From Euborellia annulipes (taxonomy: Eukaryota > Arthropoda > Insecta > Dermaptera > Anisolabididae), in NCBI GenBank assembly GCA_023213315.1, contig JAKCPI010002837.1:1-64000 (forward strand): 64,000 nt of DNA, written 5' to 3'. How positions within the stretch are numbered: the first letter of the stretch is position 1; each line of letters starts with the position of its first letter. Position numbers and translations under genes: made by a program. The notes beneath the pieces were generated by a model. It was not told the DNA's origin, did not search any database, and was given only the letters and a program-made list of their open reading frames with translations. Of this stretch, positions 11,020 to 22,610 are shown piece after piece.

Positions 11020-12460
11020 AAAAATTTGAAAAAAATCGGTCATAAAAGTCGCTTTTTGCAAAAAGTCGTAAAAGTCGTTTTTGAAAATTTCAAAAAACGT
11101 TTATTTTTGCGAGATCAGTGGAGATATCTAAGAAAATCAGGAAAAGTCTCAAAATTGACAAAAGTCGAAAGACTTTTTTCGTTCTCTATAGAGAGGCTAT
11201 AGAGACGCTTTCGTCATAATATAATAAATAGCCAGCGGGATGCCTGGGATCAGAACCCACACTTCTTGGCTTTTAGATTATCAATATTGTCATTTATCAA
11301 CATCTCTAACTTCTCGGGGGAGTGGGGGAAGGGGCAAAATGACTTAAAAAAAAAAAAAAACTATTTACGGTACTATTTCAACTCTAAAAAATTTCAAGTC
11401 TTTTCTTTACATCTGATCTATTTAGACTCTACACCCTTATTTATTTAAATTAGTTAACATCCGATTTAATTTAAATAAAGACGCGAAATGATCCAGTGAT
11501 CCTTAGATCAAGAAGAACCAAAGAACGGATGGGATTATATTTATTCCATTTATTTTTAAAACGATCTTAACAAAAAAATCCAATTTCCTATTTCCTTTTC
11601 TTTTAATATTATATATTATTAGAATAGATATACTGTATATAATAACAATTAATTTATTAATCCTCCTGCCGGATTCTCATAATTTCTTTTATATCTTATG
11701 CTGACATTTCAAACAAATTTTTACTTCCTTTATCTTGTGAGAGTAGAATAGAATATACTTCCGATGTGAATTGGCTTTTTTTTCTAAATTAAATATCAAT
11801 TGATGTTTAATCATTTAAATAAATAATCTCAAGTCATAGAAATATTGATAAAAAAGTATCGATCCATTTTTGTAAATTATTAATCGCTTCTAATATCTCG
11901 CTCGGTACGGAGAGGTGGGGATGGCTATAGTTTTATTTTTTTACGCTAATTTATTTTAAATTTCTTATACAATATGACTATTGGTCTTTTAGCTTACTGA
12001 GTAAATCCTTTGGCTATCATTGAGTATAATTTGATTTTTGATATAAATGACCTACAATTTTGTTATCATTATTAGATTGCTATTAAGCTCCCAATTTTTA
12101 AGACTAATAGAGGTCAGAATATTTTTGAATTTAATGACTTCCCGTCTACCTTTTAGTATTACATGAACTTTAACTTGCAGTTTTTTTTTTTAAATAAAAA
12201 AAAAAAAAAATGATGAGACAAATTTAATTAAAAATATATATTTTCATTCCTGACCTTGCGGGGTTGACAAGAAATCAATGAAAGAATAGGCCAAGACCAT
12301 ACTTGCCTATTACATTTAAATTAGTTTAAGAATTTTTTCTTTCAGCATTAGAAACCTTATAGACATTTTCGATTATATTATGGATATAATCGATTGAAAA
12401 ATTTTGGATTATCAACAATATAACAATTTAATTTTCTATCTAGTAAACTTAAATATTTTG
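11020..12460. other. AT-rich DNA, nothing recognised
   Basis: No supported gene. A short tract at 11020-11210 with repeated AAAGTCG-type words has no clear boundaries. The rest is A/T-rich. Confidence 0.5.
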
Positions 12461-12474
12461 AATGTCATTTATTT

Positions 12475-12694
12475 GTCCTCGGGCTTGGTGTAGGGGTTAG
12501 CGTGCTAACCAAAAATCGCGGGTTCGGACCCCAGGCAGTCCGATGATTTTATTTAAGCCACTTGAATACCAAATGGCTTAAATAAGAATGCCTGGACCCC
12601 CAATATGTATATTAGTCCATAAGTAAGTCTTATACGGTCTGAGTTGCCGAAAAGATTGTATGAATGTGTGTGGGAGTGTGAGTGTTGAAAAAAA
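12475..12694 (+). mobile_element. SINE-A copy with 14-bp duplication
   Basis: Forward SINE-A with a small deletion in the anticodon-arm region. It is flanked by the duplication aatgtcatttattt at 12461-12474 and 12695-12708. The hairpin core and the GTGTGTG...poly(A) end are intact. Confidence 0.9.
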
Positions 12695-12996
12695 AATGTC
12701 ATTTATTTATAGAAAGTTGAGTTGATATTATAATTTTTTCACCTTTCTCATCATAAAATTTTTGATTTCGTATGTTATGAAACTTTCAATCTCTTTTGAA
12801 TATTTACAAAATACAGAGCTGAGTCACATAAATGAGCCTGATCGGAAGAAGGTTCCTCACATTGACTTTCTTTAGCACTTTCGCTCTCTTGTATTGATAT
12901 CAATGTTTTTAGATAAATATAACTACAGTAGTATGGGTACAATTTCACTTTACGAATTTTACCACAATAATGATTTCAAGTAACTTGAAGTTTTTC

Positions 12997-13150
12997 TTAT
13001 TAGGAGAATTTTTAATTATAGACCACATTTTTGTATTAAATATTTATTAAAAATATATAATTTATAATTTATAATTTGTACAGTATTTATATATTTTTAA
13101 TAAATATTTAATACAAAAATGTGGTCTATAATTAAAAATTCTCCTAATAA
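12997..13150. repeat. perfect 64-bp inverted repeat
   Basis: Arms 12997-13060 and 13087-13150 are exact reverse complements over 64 bp with a 26-bp AT-rich loop. This gives a near-complete cruciform/hairpin sequence with no coding content. Confidence 0.9.
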
Positions 13151-13499
13151 TAATATTTCAAACCACAAAAGCTTTAATAAACACATTTGAAGTTTTTCTT
13201 TAAATTTAGTAAATAATGATATCTTCTTTTTTATTATGAAATTAAAAACCCTAAGACAGCGTCGTCATATATATATACCTAAGACAGCGTTTCCCAAAGT
13301 ATGGGTCGCGATCTGAAACTGGGTCGTAAAAAAATTTTACCCGGTCGGTAAAAAAAAAAAAAATTTGCAATTTTTTTTTTTATAAGGTGGATCTCGAAAA
13401 ATTACCGGGCTGCTGAGTTTCAGAAACGCTGCCCCAAGAGATTCTGATATTTCTAGAGATAAACAATAATCTTAGATAACCAATAAAGTGTCGACGAGC

Positions 13500-14035
13500 A
13501 CTATCCAAGAATCAAACATTAATTAAGATCAAGCAGTGGTGAACCATGAATGGGTGACCCAACAAGACTGTTGAGCGCCCACCTTCTGCGGGCTTCATGA
13601 CAAGTCAGAGAGGCTTAGTATTCTCGCTTATCTTAAAAAAAATATCATTGGAATTAGTTAAAACAATATTAAGTGTTATTTTATGTATTTTAAAAAAGTC
13701 TATTCTGATATTTCTATGTGGATCAAAGGAAAAAAAAAATAAAAAATTTTTTTTTGGGGGGGTTTTATTACCGTATAAATAATTGGCTTTTTTTTTTTAG
13801 AAGAACAACCCTTTTCTGTTTTTTTAGGATTTTTTGGGGGGGGGGCCCCCCCCCCCCCCACCACAACCCCAACACAAAAAATGAAAAAAAAAAATAAAAA
13901 AAAAAAAACAAGGGGGCAACTGGTTAGAGCAACAGCCACCAAGATCGCTGCAGTCAAGCGCAATGAAACCTCGGTTGAGTGGCCTCGAAAAATCAGCGTG
14001 TTGAACGTCCCCTGGGAGCCACTGGTATATCATTT
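13500..14035. repeat. 5S-like fragments and homopolymer tract
   Basis: Two pieces resemble 5S-derived SINE sequence: GAATGGGTGACCC near 13550 and CAGTCAAGCGCAATG through CAGCGTGTTGAACGTCCCC at 13950-14015. Between them lies a low-complexity tract of T, G, C and A homopolymers (about 13740-13905). The 14.0 kb block shares CAGCGTGT-GAACGTCCC with the fragment at 6330-6425. Confidence 0.4.
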
Positions 14036-14448
14036 ATATATGGACCGTTTATTTTGAAAGTGGTGTAAGTCCATTTTCTATTGTTTCGAGAAATTGAAAG
14101 GTTAACATATCTGTTTATTAAAAAATCTATGTACCGACCAATTTTAAATTGTACAAAACATGTGAAGTTTTTAAGAAATTTACCACTAGCTAATTATACA
14201 TAGAAAATTTACATTAATTTAAGCATATATTATGTGATATCTCATTTTTTTTTTAAATGGACTTACAGCACTTTCAAAATAAACGGTGCATATAGGCTAT
14301 ACACGATACAATAAACCCCTAAATATCCTCAGCAGCCGAAAGCGCAAATTAAAAAGCAAATAAAAACTCTAAATAGCAAAGAGTAGGCCTATAAATAAAT
14401 TTTTAAAAAGGCAATTGTATATATTTTACAAAATCAAAATTAAATCCT
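14036..14448. other. AT-rich DNA with SINE tail fragment
   Basis: No gene. TAAATATCCTCAGCAGCCG near 14318 matches the 3' tail word shared by the SINE-N copies. Confidence 0.45.
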
Positions 14449-15480
14449 ACCGTCGCACAGTTGTTCCAAATTCCAAAAACGTGGCCAAAAGTCCAAAAAT
14501 AAAGTTTCAGTTTGGGAACTTTTAACCCCCTAAATAGTTTTATTAATATATTTACGATTAGGAACGACCGTTTTTGAGAGTCATCTACACTTATCTGGCT
14601 CTCAAAATCTATTTGAATCTGAGCGTTTTTAACAATCGGGAGCTCTCTCCGAACGCAAATAAGCATCCTTTTCTATCGCTCTCCATTTCATTGTGCTTTT
14701 GGTTATTTTAATTTCATCAAATGGAATCAACGACTGAAAGTAAGTAAATTTCAACAATGTAAAAAAATGCAATAAATTTTGATAGTTAAATAATAGGAGC
14801 ATTTCAAATAACGTCTTTTTTTCCATTTCAGAAATCGCAAAAATTCAAAAGTCAAAGAGTAAAAAGTCCCACGACATCCCACTCTCAAACAACTTTTCCT
14901 GCTTTTTGTAATCCTTCTTCATTAATAATATTAAAAAATTAGCTGCCCCGACTTGCACATTTTTTTTTATTCAATTTTTTCCGCGGCTTGGCATAAATTC
15001 GCTATCAGGCTCGCATTGCACGCTTTCTTTATGGTTGATTCAAAATTATTTTATTCATTTTAAATATAAATACTAGCGCTTTATATTATGGTTTTCCCAC
15101 TTGCCAGGGGGCCGCGCCCCTGGACCTCCTTGCTCCCTTTCGGCGAGCAAATGCATCAAATTTAATCTTGCTCACTGTTTGGAAATTTTGCAATTTCTCG
15201 CCTTCGGCAAAATTTTAAAGTTTTAAATTTCACTGACTGACTCCACTTCCTCCTCGGCGATCTCGGAAACCACCCAATACCAATTTTTATTGAAATCGAA
15301 TTATTTTTTTTTAAGTTCCCCATATTGGCAACGCCATATTTTTTTTTTTTTTTAAATAAATAATATCAAATTCGAAATAAGCGACCTCAAAAACCTGAGT
15401 ATATTGAATTTCACAGAGATTAAATAACGTTTTCGACTTTTGACCACGTTTTCGTGATTTGGAACCACTGTGCGTCGATA
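14449..15480. repeat. degenerate ~1-kb inverted-end element
   Basis: The left edge has CCGTCGCACAGTTGTTCC followed by CCAAAAACGTGGCCAAAAG. The right edge has the complement order (TTTTGACCACGTTTTCG then GGAACCACTGTGCGTCGA). The ends align as imperfect inverted repeats of about 50 bp. The interior has a GC-rich patch near 15100 with the palindrome-like CCAGGGGGCCGCGCCCCTGG, but no conserved reading frame. It may be a decayed DNA transposon. Confidence 0.5.
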
Positions 15481-16095
15481 AGATACCTTTAATGATGGGA
15501 GGAAGGGCCCAAAAAATTTTGTATTTTTTTAAATATAAAAAAAAATTTTGCCAACTTTTGAAGCCATTTCCTCTCTCTTTGACTTGGTTATTTTTTATGT
15601 AAAAAAATATTACTTAAGTATAAATTATAAATTAATTTTAAATGCAACGCTAATAGTCAACCGATACTCCGAGATGTTTCGTCGTGAAAATAAACGAGAA
15701 TAGCTCTCGTAACGTCGAAGGAAATAAATCAATTTAGGAAAAAATAGTCATTAAGAGATTTTCAAAACGATCACTCATTTAGAATGTTTCATTGAGTAAC
15801 AGCAACAATATAGGCTACTTAAATAGCCTCTGATGCCGAAGAATACTTTAAAAAAAATTATATATAAGATTTTTTTTTAAAAGAGTACTTAATAATAGAA
15901 AATAAACTTTAGAAAGGAAGTCATAAAATGCATCTTTAAGGAAGGAAGAAAAGATTCCTCTGTTTTTACTATTCATTCATTAATACCATCGAAATAGAAA
16001 TTATTATTCATTATTTAGTAATTAAAATTTCATTATATAGTATTTTTATAAGCAGGTCATCAATAAATAATATATATATAAAATATGCATTCATG
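15481..16095. other. AT-rich DNA, nothing recognised
   Basis: No gene. A SINE-like tail word (AAATAGCCTCTGATGCCG) occurs near 15818 without a head. Confidence 0.5.
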
Positions 16096-16330
16096 CAGTG
16101 GCGTCATTTGGGGGGGGGGGGCATTTGCACCCCTCCAAGGGCTCTGATTTTTTTAAATTTTATATTATTCTAAATAAAATATTTCAAAATATATCAATAA
16201 AAATAATCAAACAACTATAGCACTATAAGGTTAAAATTTATATTATTTTTGTTCTGTTAGATTAGTAGAAAGGTAAATTTTACTCTTAAATTTTTTTGGG
16301 AAGAGGGAAAGGGGGGGGGAGGGGGACAGT
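16096..16330 (+). mobile_element. family H hAT-like MITE, right end decayed
   Basis: It begins CAGTGGCGTCATTTG plus a G-run as in the complete copy at 21420, shares the AAATATTTCAAAATATATC interior, and reaches another G-run near 16310. The complementary right end is not recognisable. Confidence 0.6.
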
Positions 16331-16775
16331 CTTATTATCGGATGACAGTTGGAATAATTTTAAAAAAATTCAACAATCCTTCGTTATTTAAATAAAAATT
16401 AATATAAATTTTTCTTTGGCTGGAGACTGTGTATAGTAGGTAGTTAGTATAGGTACCTGGCTGCCTACCCATCACCAATACTATAAAAATTAATATTCGC
16501 AAAAAAATCTTTTTAAATTTTGATTTATTATTAAACCGAATATTGATGAAATTAATGTGCTGAGAATTTATTTAAAAATCCGCAAAGAGCCACTCTATAT
16601 TTTTGATTTCCAAAGAAAAAAAAAAAAACACTGAGAAGAAAAGACAAGTAATTTCTTGCCTTCATTTTAGATGATGAATTGAACTGGCACTAAGTTGAAG
16701 AGCTGAGTAGGGCTTGAGCACTGAAGCACTATCTTGGTATAAGACTTCTTAAAAAACTCAGAGAAATGTTTTAGA

Positions 16776-17009
16776 TCCCAGGTTAACAACGTGTCTGTCT
16801 GGCGCGCGCGAATCTCTTGCGTTTTATACCGGGTTTCCTGAGTTGGCCAATTTCTGTACGGAGAAATAGAAATCCCCTCCTATAGGAGACCGAGAACACC
16901 TGAGGACCACGAAGAAGAGGAACAAGAAGAAGGAGTTTGAGAAAGGAGTCAGTGTCAAGGTCGGGGAACGCCTCCGCCTCCTCTATGCTTGGCTGAATTA
17001 TCAATTAGG
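16776..17009 (+). other. GC-rich exon-like island, unassigned
   Basis: This island is far more GC-rich than its surroundings, contains a CpG-rich patch (GGCGCGCGCG at about 16800) and ends in the strong donor-like TTAG|GTGAGT at 17009/17010. On the + strand the last ~115 bp are open in one frame (basic, with KKRNKKKEFEK), but a stop precedes it and no ATG is in frame. The - strand has a 73-codon open frame over the same bases. It could be a 5' non-coding exon of a + strand gene, possibly the PTB gene downstream, but nothing ties them together. Confidence 0.35.
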
Positions 17010-17171
17010 TGAGTTCTCAAAATAAATCACCATAAGACCAGATAATGTGCCTTCACTTTCTTTAGCGGGGAAGGGGGAATTATTAAAAGTAAAAGTACAT
17101 AGAAGTTAAATTCGCTAATGTTTCTAGAGTTAACAATTAAAATAATCTTTTTTTATCTCTCAATTTTTCAT

Positions 17172-17389
17172 GCCCTCGGGCGTGGTGTAGTAGGTAGCGC
17201 ACCTTCCTTCAATACAAAGGGTCGCCGGTTCGGATCCCAGGCAGTCCGATGATTTTATTTAAGCCATTTGGATGCCAAATGGTTATCGTATAAAGTCTTA
17301 TGTGGCCTAAGTTGCCGAAAAGACTGTGTGCATGTGTGTGTGAGTGTGAGTGTGAATGGGAAAAAAGTGTGAGTGTTAAAAAAAAAACG
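17172..17389 (+). mobile_element. SINE-A copy, core-deleted
   Basis: Forward SINE-A with the GCCCTCGGGC head and B-box. The second arm of the core hairpin and the following segment are deleted, so the sequence jumps from CCAAATGG to TTATCGTATAAAG. It ends in poly(A). Confidence 0.82.
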
Positions 17390-17436
17390 CTATTTAAGTT
17401 TTAACCTTAGTGACGGGAAGAAATACGAGTAATAGA

Positions 17437-17592
17437 GGAGGCTCGTGGCTAATCGGATAAGTCTCGGATTACGAATCTGGAGTTGCCCACCCAACTCGGG
17501 TTCAAATCCCACTTGCCGTGAAAATTTTCAAACATTGCCAATGGCTTCTCCGTCTCTCTGTAATTGGAGTTAATCTCTGTTAAAAAAAAAAA
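17437..17592 (+). repeat. tRNA-like SINE head with long variable arm
   Basis: GTGGCTAATCGGATAAG looks like a tRNA D-arm/A-box. The loop TTACGAA would hold anticodon ACG, and a possible long variable arm follows (GAGTTG pairs with CAACTC). GGGTTCAAATCCC is a good B-box/T-arm. The acceptor arms do not pair well, and the block runs on into a 70-bp tail ending in poly(A). I therefore call a tRNA-derived SINE or pseudogene, not a working tRNA. Confidence 0.5.
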
Positions 17593-17599
17593 ATAATAA

Positions 17600-18385
17600 A
17601 ACAAAATAAAATAAATAGGGATAAAATCTGATTTAAGTAAAGGAGAATCAAAGTCAACTTTAGCTGAGGCAAATCGTGGACTCAACTTCACTATATGTAA
17701 GTTATTCAGTTTTTTTTTTTTTTATTATTAATATTATTTGAAATTCCTCCCAACCGGTCTCTGGCCGTAGCCATCTACCGGCATCCCGTGAAGTTACAAC
17801 ATTTCCTATCTCTAACTCCTCCTCCTGCTTTCGTCTCTAGCTAGTGAACTAATCCTTATTTCTGGTAACACTCTTAATTTTGCTAACATTTCTTTGGAAT
17901 TTTTGAAATAACTTAGGTATTATTAGCCTAATAAATCTGTTTTGAATTTAGAGAGTTTGCGTCAAATGTTACAATAAAATTTTCAAGGTTTATTTTAACA
18001 AATACATATTTATTGATGAAAATTTGTCGGCTATTAATTTTTATTAAACGAAATTCAACGTAGTAATTTGGAACCTGCCAATATATTCTTTCGACAACCT
18101 GAAGAAATTATTTATTAATAAAGGACAAAAAAAAAAAAAATAAAAATAAAGGGCAAATGAAGAATCGTGAGATTTGTTTATAATATAATTTAAATATAAA
18201 ACTTTAAAAAGTCGCATTGTGAAATTTTATTTACTTAAGACCTTGCTCTTGAATAAATCTGAAATTAACTACGGTATTTTTCGAATAAGACCGTGAGGCA
18301 TTTTAAGTTACTAGGGGTTGGAAAAGCAAGTGGGTTGTTAATTTAAGTCTGAACATGAAAAATTTAAGATTTTTAGATAGATTAA
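17600..18385. other. AT-rich DNA, nothing recognised
   Basis: No supported gene. A moderately GC patch near 17750-17830 has stops in all frames. Confidence 0.5.
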
Positions 18386-18612
18386 AAAAAGATCCCAGGC
18401 AGTCCGATGACCGATGCATACGAAGCTTTGGAATGAAATCGGCCAAAAAGTACTAGTACTTTACTGGTGCACTTTTTTTTTTTTTTTTTTTTCAAAATTC
18501 GCTCCAACGATTTTGATTAAAATTCAAAAATCAATTATTTTTTAGATGCATATTCTTATTTTGCCATTGAAATCTTCTGAAGACCACTTTACTCTTGTAC
18601 TTCATAAGAAAT
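18386..18612 (+). mobile_element. family B fragment beside SINE-A scrap
   Basis: A short SINE-A scrap (CCCAGGCAGTCCGATG) is joined to an internal family B piece holding AAAGTACTAGTACTTT, the CGCTCCAACGATTTTG block and the CTTCTGAAGACCACTTTAC block. Both family B hairpin ends are missing. Confidence 0.7.
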
Positions 18613-19390
18613 ATCTTCTTCTTCTTCTGTCCTCGCCCCATTCCCGCGATGCTGGGTCGGCGTACCGGTACCATAAATATATTTTTAGTAGGGTCCGACC
18701 GAAACAAGATTTTCAGCCGAAACCGAAACCGAATATTCGGCCTCAACCTTAGTTTCGGCCGAAACCGTAACCGAAACAGAAACTTGTAGCCTATTTCCTA
18801 TAAAAATTTTTTTCATTTTACCTTTTTTTTTTGAATTTTTTCCCCTCCCGTGAAAATCATTTTACCTTTTTTTAGGGAGACTAAAATTTTTTCTCCCTCA
18901 AGTGCAAATTATTTGACCTTTTTTTTTTGCATGCGAGTCTCATCCCATTTTTTCAGACTCTGGTTTCGGCCGGCCGAAAGGTTCGGCCACTTTTTGGCCG
19001 AAACCGAAACTACGGCCGAAACAATGATTTTTGGCCGAAACTGGCCGAAACCGTAACCGAAACCGAATATTCGGTCGGTTCCTAATTTTTAGTGACGAAG
19101 TCAGAAGAAGTAACAAGACTTGTGAAGCCAATTTCTTCTTCTTCTGTCTTCGCCTTATTCCCGCGATGCGGAATGGGCGGCTCACTCTTTTCCCTCCAAC
19201 CCTATCATGCGTTTTTGCGACAGGAAGACATAGGACAGACCGGCCCGTCGCACGGTCTGACGCCTCTTGAAAATAGGAAGGAAGAGACAGACATACAAAG
19301 AACTGAAGGACTGCCTGTTCCAGCTCGGGCAGCTCGTGGTCGTCATCCACGTACCCACAAGATGTGGACCTCTGAGCGAACTTCATAGGA
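18605..19390 (+). repeat. family E repeat, interrupted by family C
   Basis: The repeat contains CTTCTTCTTCTGTC, ATTCCCGCGATGCGG, AGCTCGGGCAGCTCGTGG and CCACGTACCCAC blocks, also found at 27130-27440 and 34065-34330. Family C is inserted at 18689-19084. The open frames on both strands are not shared intact among copies, and I do not recognise a protein. It may be the 3' part of a retroelement or a non-coding repeat. Confidence 0.6.
18689..19084 (+). mobile_element. family C hAT-like element, copy 2
   Basis: Ends TAGGGTCCGACCGAA and TTCGGTCGGTTCCTA. The perfect 8-bp duplication atttttag is at 18681-18688 and 19085-19092. At 396 bp it is longer than copy 1 because the middle keeps the GCATGCGAGTCTCATCCC block and the GGCCGGCC block. 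Confidence 0.93.
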
Positions 19391-20235
19391 AAGATAGGAG
19401 AAGGAAATTAAGTTGGGAGAAGAGGGATTGAAGCCGGTCTATAGAGTTAATAATGAAACTTGAAGGAATACAGACAGCTAAAGAATGATAGCAAGGGCCA
19501 TTACCTCTATTTAATATTACAAGATTAAATTGTTTATTTATTAAAATTTAAGTGTCTTTATCAAATTCCAATAAGGAATATACTTTTAGAATAAATATAA
19601 TCTCCCTTGAGAATTCTGGCATATAAACTTGCAACATTTCAGAGACAATGTGAATGAAACGTGTGAGTTGAATAGAACTCAAAACAGAAGTCAACGAACA
19701 GGAAAAAAAATATTATAGAAGAAGAAGATAAGAAAAAAAAGCGAGCGAGAATCATTTTGCAAAAATTTTTCCATTTCTAAAGTTAATTCCCACGGATTTG
19801 AAATTTGTTCAAATATTAACATTTTCTCATAATTTTATTAATTTTCTGAATAAATGAAATTATAAGAAATATAACGATAATTATAATAATTTATTATTGA
19901 TACGATAATTAACATATTATTGTAAAATTATTATTATTAGAATAAAAAATATGAATGAATGATATACCTGTATAGAAGAAAAAGATTGTCAGAAGATATT
20001 TATTATATCTCATTGAGAGGGATCAACATCAGGTTAAAGCAAATGATTGTCGATCTAAGTGAAGATTTGGAATAGTTGATTGGCTTTATTTCTCAGATCT
20101 GTAAAATAATTGGCAAAAAAAAAAAATTATGGCGCCCCGATGCGACGCATCTTTTGCTTACACGTAGAGCCGCCCCTGGTTATTACTGTACCAAAAATAA
20201 TGGATTTTGAGCAAGTGTATAAAATTAAATTTATT
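19391..20235. other. AT-rich DNA, nothing recognised
   Basis: No supported gene. Purine-rich stretches near 19690-19750 have no coding signature. Confidence 0.5.
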
Positions 20236-20500
20236 AGTTGGAAAGGTGATAGGTCTTTTCAGTCCAAATAAAATATATAAATAATTTATATATTTATTTT
20301 ATTAAAAATCTATTAGATCTCAGACCGTCGGGTTTCGGCTACTCTGCTGTAAGCCTTCCTCAGTGAGGGCTGGATCTAAGGCTTACAGCAGAGTAGCCGA
20401 AACCCGACGGTCTGAGATCTAATAGATTTTTTAATAAAATAAATATATAAATTATTTATATATTTTATTTGGACTGAAAAGACCTATCACCTTTCCAACT
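20236..20500. repeat. 122-bp near-perfect inverted repeat
   Basis: Arms 20236-20357 and 20378-20500 are reverse complements apart from one base in an A/T run, with a 20-bp loop. The inner part of each arm is GC-rich (includes CGGGTTTCGGCTACTC). A transcript would form a very long hairpin. No reading frame is conserved. Confidence 0.92.
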
Positions 20501-21127
20501 ACAATTTGCAGTCCTGGGGAGTTAAATGATTAAATTTATTAGTCTCATTTATTTAAACAAATCGTGATTATAATAACCTCCTAAAAAATTTAAAATAAAT
20601 ATCAATTCCTTAATTATAATATAAAAAATATAGCCTATTTATGTTACTCATCTTATTTTGTCTTTTAACCTTTAAAATTTACAAAATCTATTAGATTTTA
20701 TAAATTCGAAATGAAATGATATTTGAAGATGAAACATACGATGGGAAGTAGGTCAGTATCCTTAATTAAAATAAGATATTTACTTAAAGTATTATGTAAA
20801 TAGATTAAGACTCCATCTGCTTTATGGCGACTTCACGTTTTTATGATTGATATTTATATAGGAGAAATTTATTCTTAAAATTTTCATATCGCACTCATAT
20901 TATGAATTGTGCATATGGAAATGGAAATCCTTACATAAGTAACATTACTATTATTATTATATCATCTTTTTTGACGAAAGATATGGAAGATTTTTAGAAA
21001 AGTTCTTTTATGTTTATTTTTCAAAAATAAAGATTTATCATAGTCCATTACCCAAGAAGAGAGACTTCGACCCAATAGTAGGTTTATAAACAAAGTTCAC
21101 TTTCGATCTAACTTCTTGATTACCTAT
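20501..21127. other. AT-rich DNA, nothing recognised
   Basis: No supported gene or repeat. Confidence 0.5.
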
Positions 21128-21370
21128 GTTAATATTGCGACTTAAGCCAAGCTTCCCAAGCTTGGAACAAGCTCCCTGCGTCTATCTTCCCCAAAACCTA
21201 CAATCTTCAGACATTCAAGTCAAATCTCAACAGGCATCTTCTCAGTTCCCGCAGTTGAGTTCCCCTTTTATGCTTCTCCTTTTGTCTTTATTTTCTTCCT
21301 GGCTGCATGTGACGACTGGTCATTATAGGTCTTCGGACCTTATGCACCCATTCAAAAAAAAAAAAGCTTA
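21128..21370 (+). mobile_element. LINE 3' end: RT C-terminus plus UTR
   Basis: One frame reads QAWNKLPASIFPKTY then LQTFKSNLNRHLL before a stop at about 21256. This is the typical C-terminus of a non-LTR retrotransposon reverse transcriptase polyprotein (W-N-x-L-P ... F-K-x-x-L motif). A ~100-bp 3' UTR with ATTATAGGTCTTCGGACC and a poly(A) end follows. The element is 5'-truncated. A second copy of the UTR and part of the coding end is at 58798-58973. The exact clade cannot be settled from this fragment. Confidence 0.75.
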
Positions 21371-21419
21371 AAAAAGCTTAACAGTGAATTTGCTTTAAAG
21401 CAAATAAATAAACTATTAG

Positions 21420-21695
21420 CAGTGGCGTCATTTCAACTTTTTCTTGGGGGGAGGGGTAAATTTTTTTTCCTGGGGGCAAACTTTTTTTTTCTTAAAATTC
21501 ACTTACAAATAGATACTCAAATTTGGTCAAAAGATATAATTTAATTCATTGTTTAATTTCGTACAGTTTATATACTCATAGATATATTTTGAAATATTTT
21601 ATTTAGGGAATAATATAAAATTCTATACAAATCAGAGTTCTTGGGAGAGGGGCAAATGCCCCCTCCTTCCCCCCCTCCCCCAAATGACGCCACTG
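21420..21695 (+). mobile_element. family H hAT-like MITE, complete
   Basis: Ends CAGTGGCGTCATTT and AAATGACGCCACTG are perfect inverted repeats. The perfect 8-bp duplication actattag is at 21412-21419 and 21696-21703. G-runs follow the left end and C-runs precede the right end. There is no coding sequence. Confidence 0.93.
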
Positions 21696-21703
21696 ACTAT
21701 TAG

Positions 21704-22603
21704 TCATTAAAATATAAAATTGTTCGCTTTTAATATCAAGAGTAGAAATAGTAATTTTATTTCCAAGATTAATCGTAGGAAAAATTATTATATTCTATAG
21801 AAATTTCTAAATCTTCTTTCTTTACCGTTTTCCAGTAATTTTCGAGTTAGAGGTAAAAATGTGACCGGAAAAATAATTAATAGGGCCGATGTAGAGGGAC
21901 ATTTGAGACCCTGGGCCGTTACTAGATGAGCCGAGGGCTAATAATTAAAATGTTACTTTATTGTTATTGTTTGATTTACTCTCTCAAAATATTTGTAAAG
22001 ATTGAATAAAGAATAGTACACTTCATGGGAATCTTAACTTTAATCTTTTTATAATTTTGAGATTTATTATTTTCCAAAATCTTGATAGTATGGGAACATT
22101 TTTGGAAATGTCTTCAAATAATCTGAATTTACTTTATTCATTAATTTCGAGATTATCCAATGCGAAATTTTCAATCTGACAGTCGGTTACGTAGTGAGAA
22201 ATCACTCAGATGAACAAATGACTTGAAAGTCGAGATTTCCATCATCTCATCATTTCCTGGCAATGCCATTTGCGTGGCTACTTCAATTAATCCTTAATCA
22301 TGTCCTCTGTCGAATTTGTTTCTTGAAAACTTCGATGATGTTATCAATTTGATGGGTGATATGATTGATTTTTTTTTTAGATATTATTTTAAATAAAAAT
22401 AAGAAAAATTTTCTTTCATTTAATTTCATTCTTCAGAGTTGTACATGCAAAGTAAAGTATGTTATGATGAACAAAATGACATTGGGAAATAAAATCTAAG
22501 TCTTAGATCGTTATAACGACATATATGAGGGATTAAATCACCTTTTATAATGAATTATATTTAGAGGTGAAATAAAAAAAATCAAATTTATTTTATTCAT
22601 ATA
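21704..22603. other. AT-rich DNA, nothing recognised
   Basis: No supported gene or repeat with visible boundaries. Confidence 0.5.
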
Positions 22604-22610
22604 GGATAAG

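Noticed and set aside
13700..14033. Open frames across homopolymer tract on the - strand
   Set aside because: Phe, Gly and Pro runs derive from T, G and C homopolymers; no gene signal.
17437..17510. Functional tRNA with ACG anticodon
   Set aside because: The acceptor stem does not pair and a SINE-like tail with poly(A) follows.
18940..19388. 148-codon and 98-codon open frames over families C and E
   Set aside because: The frame crosses the junction between two independent mobile elements, so it cannot be an ancestral protein.
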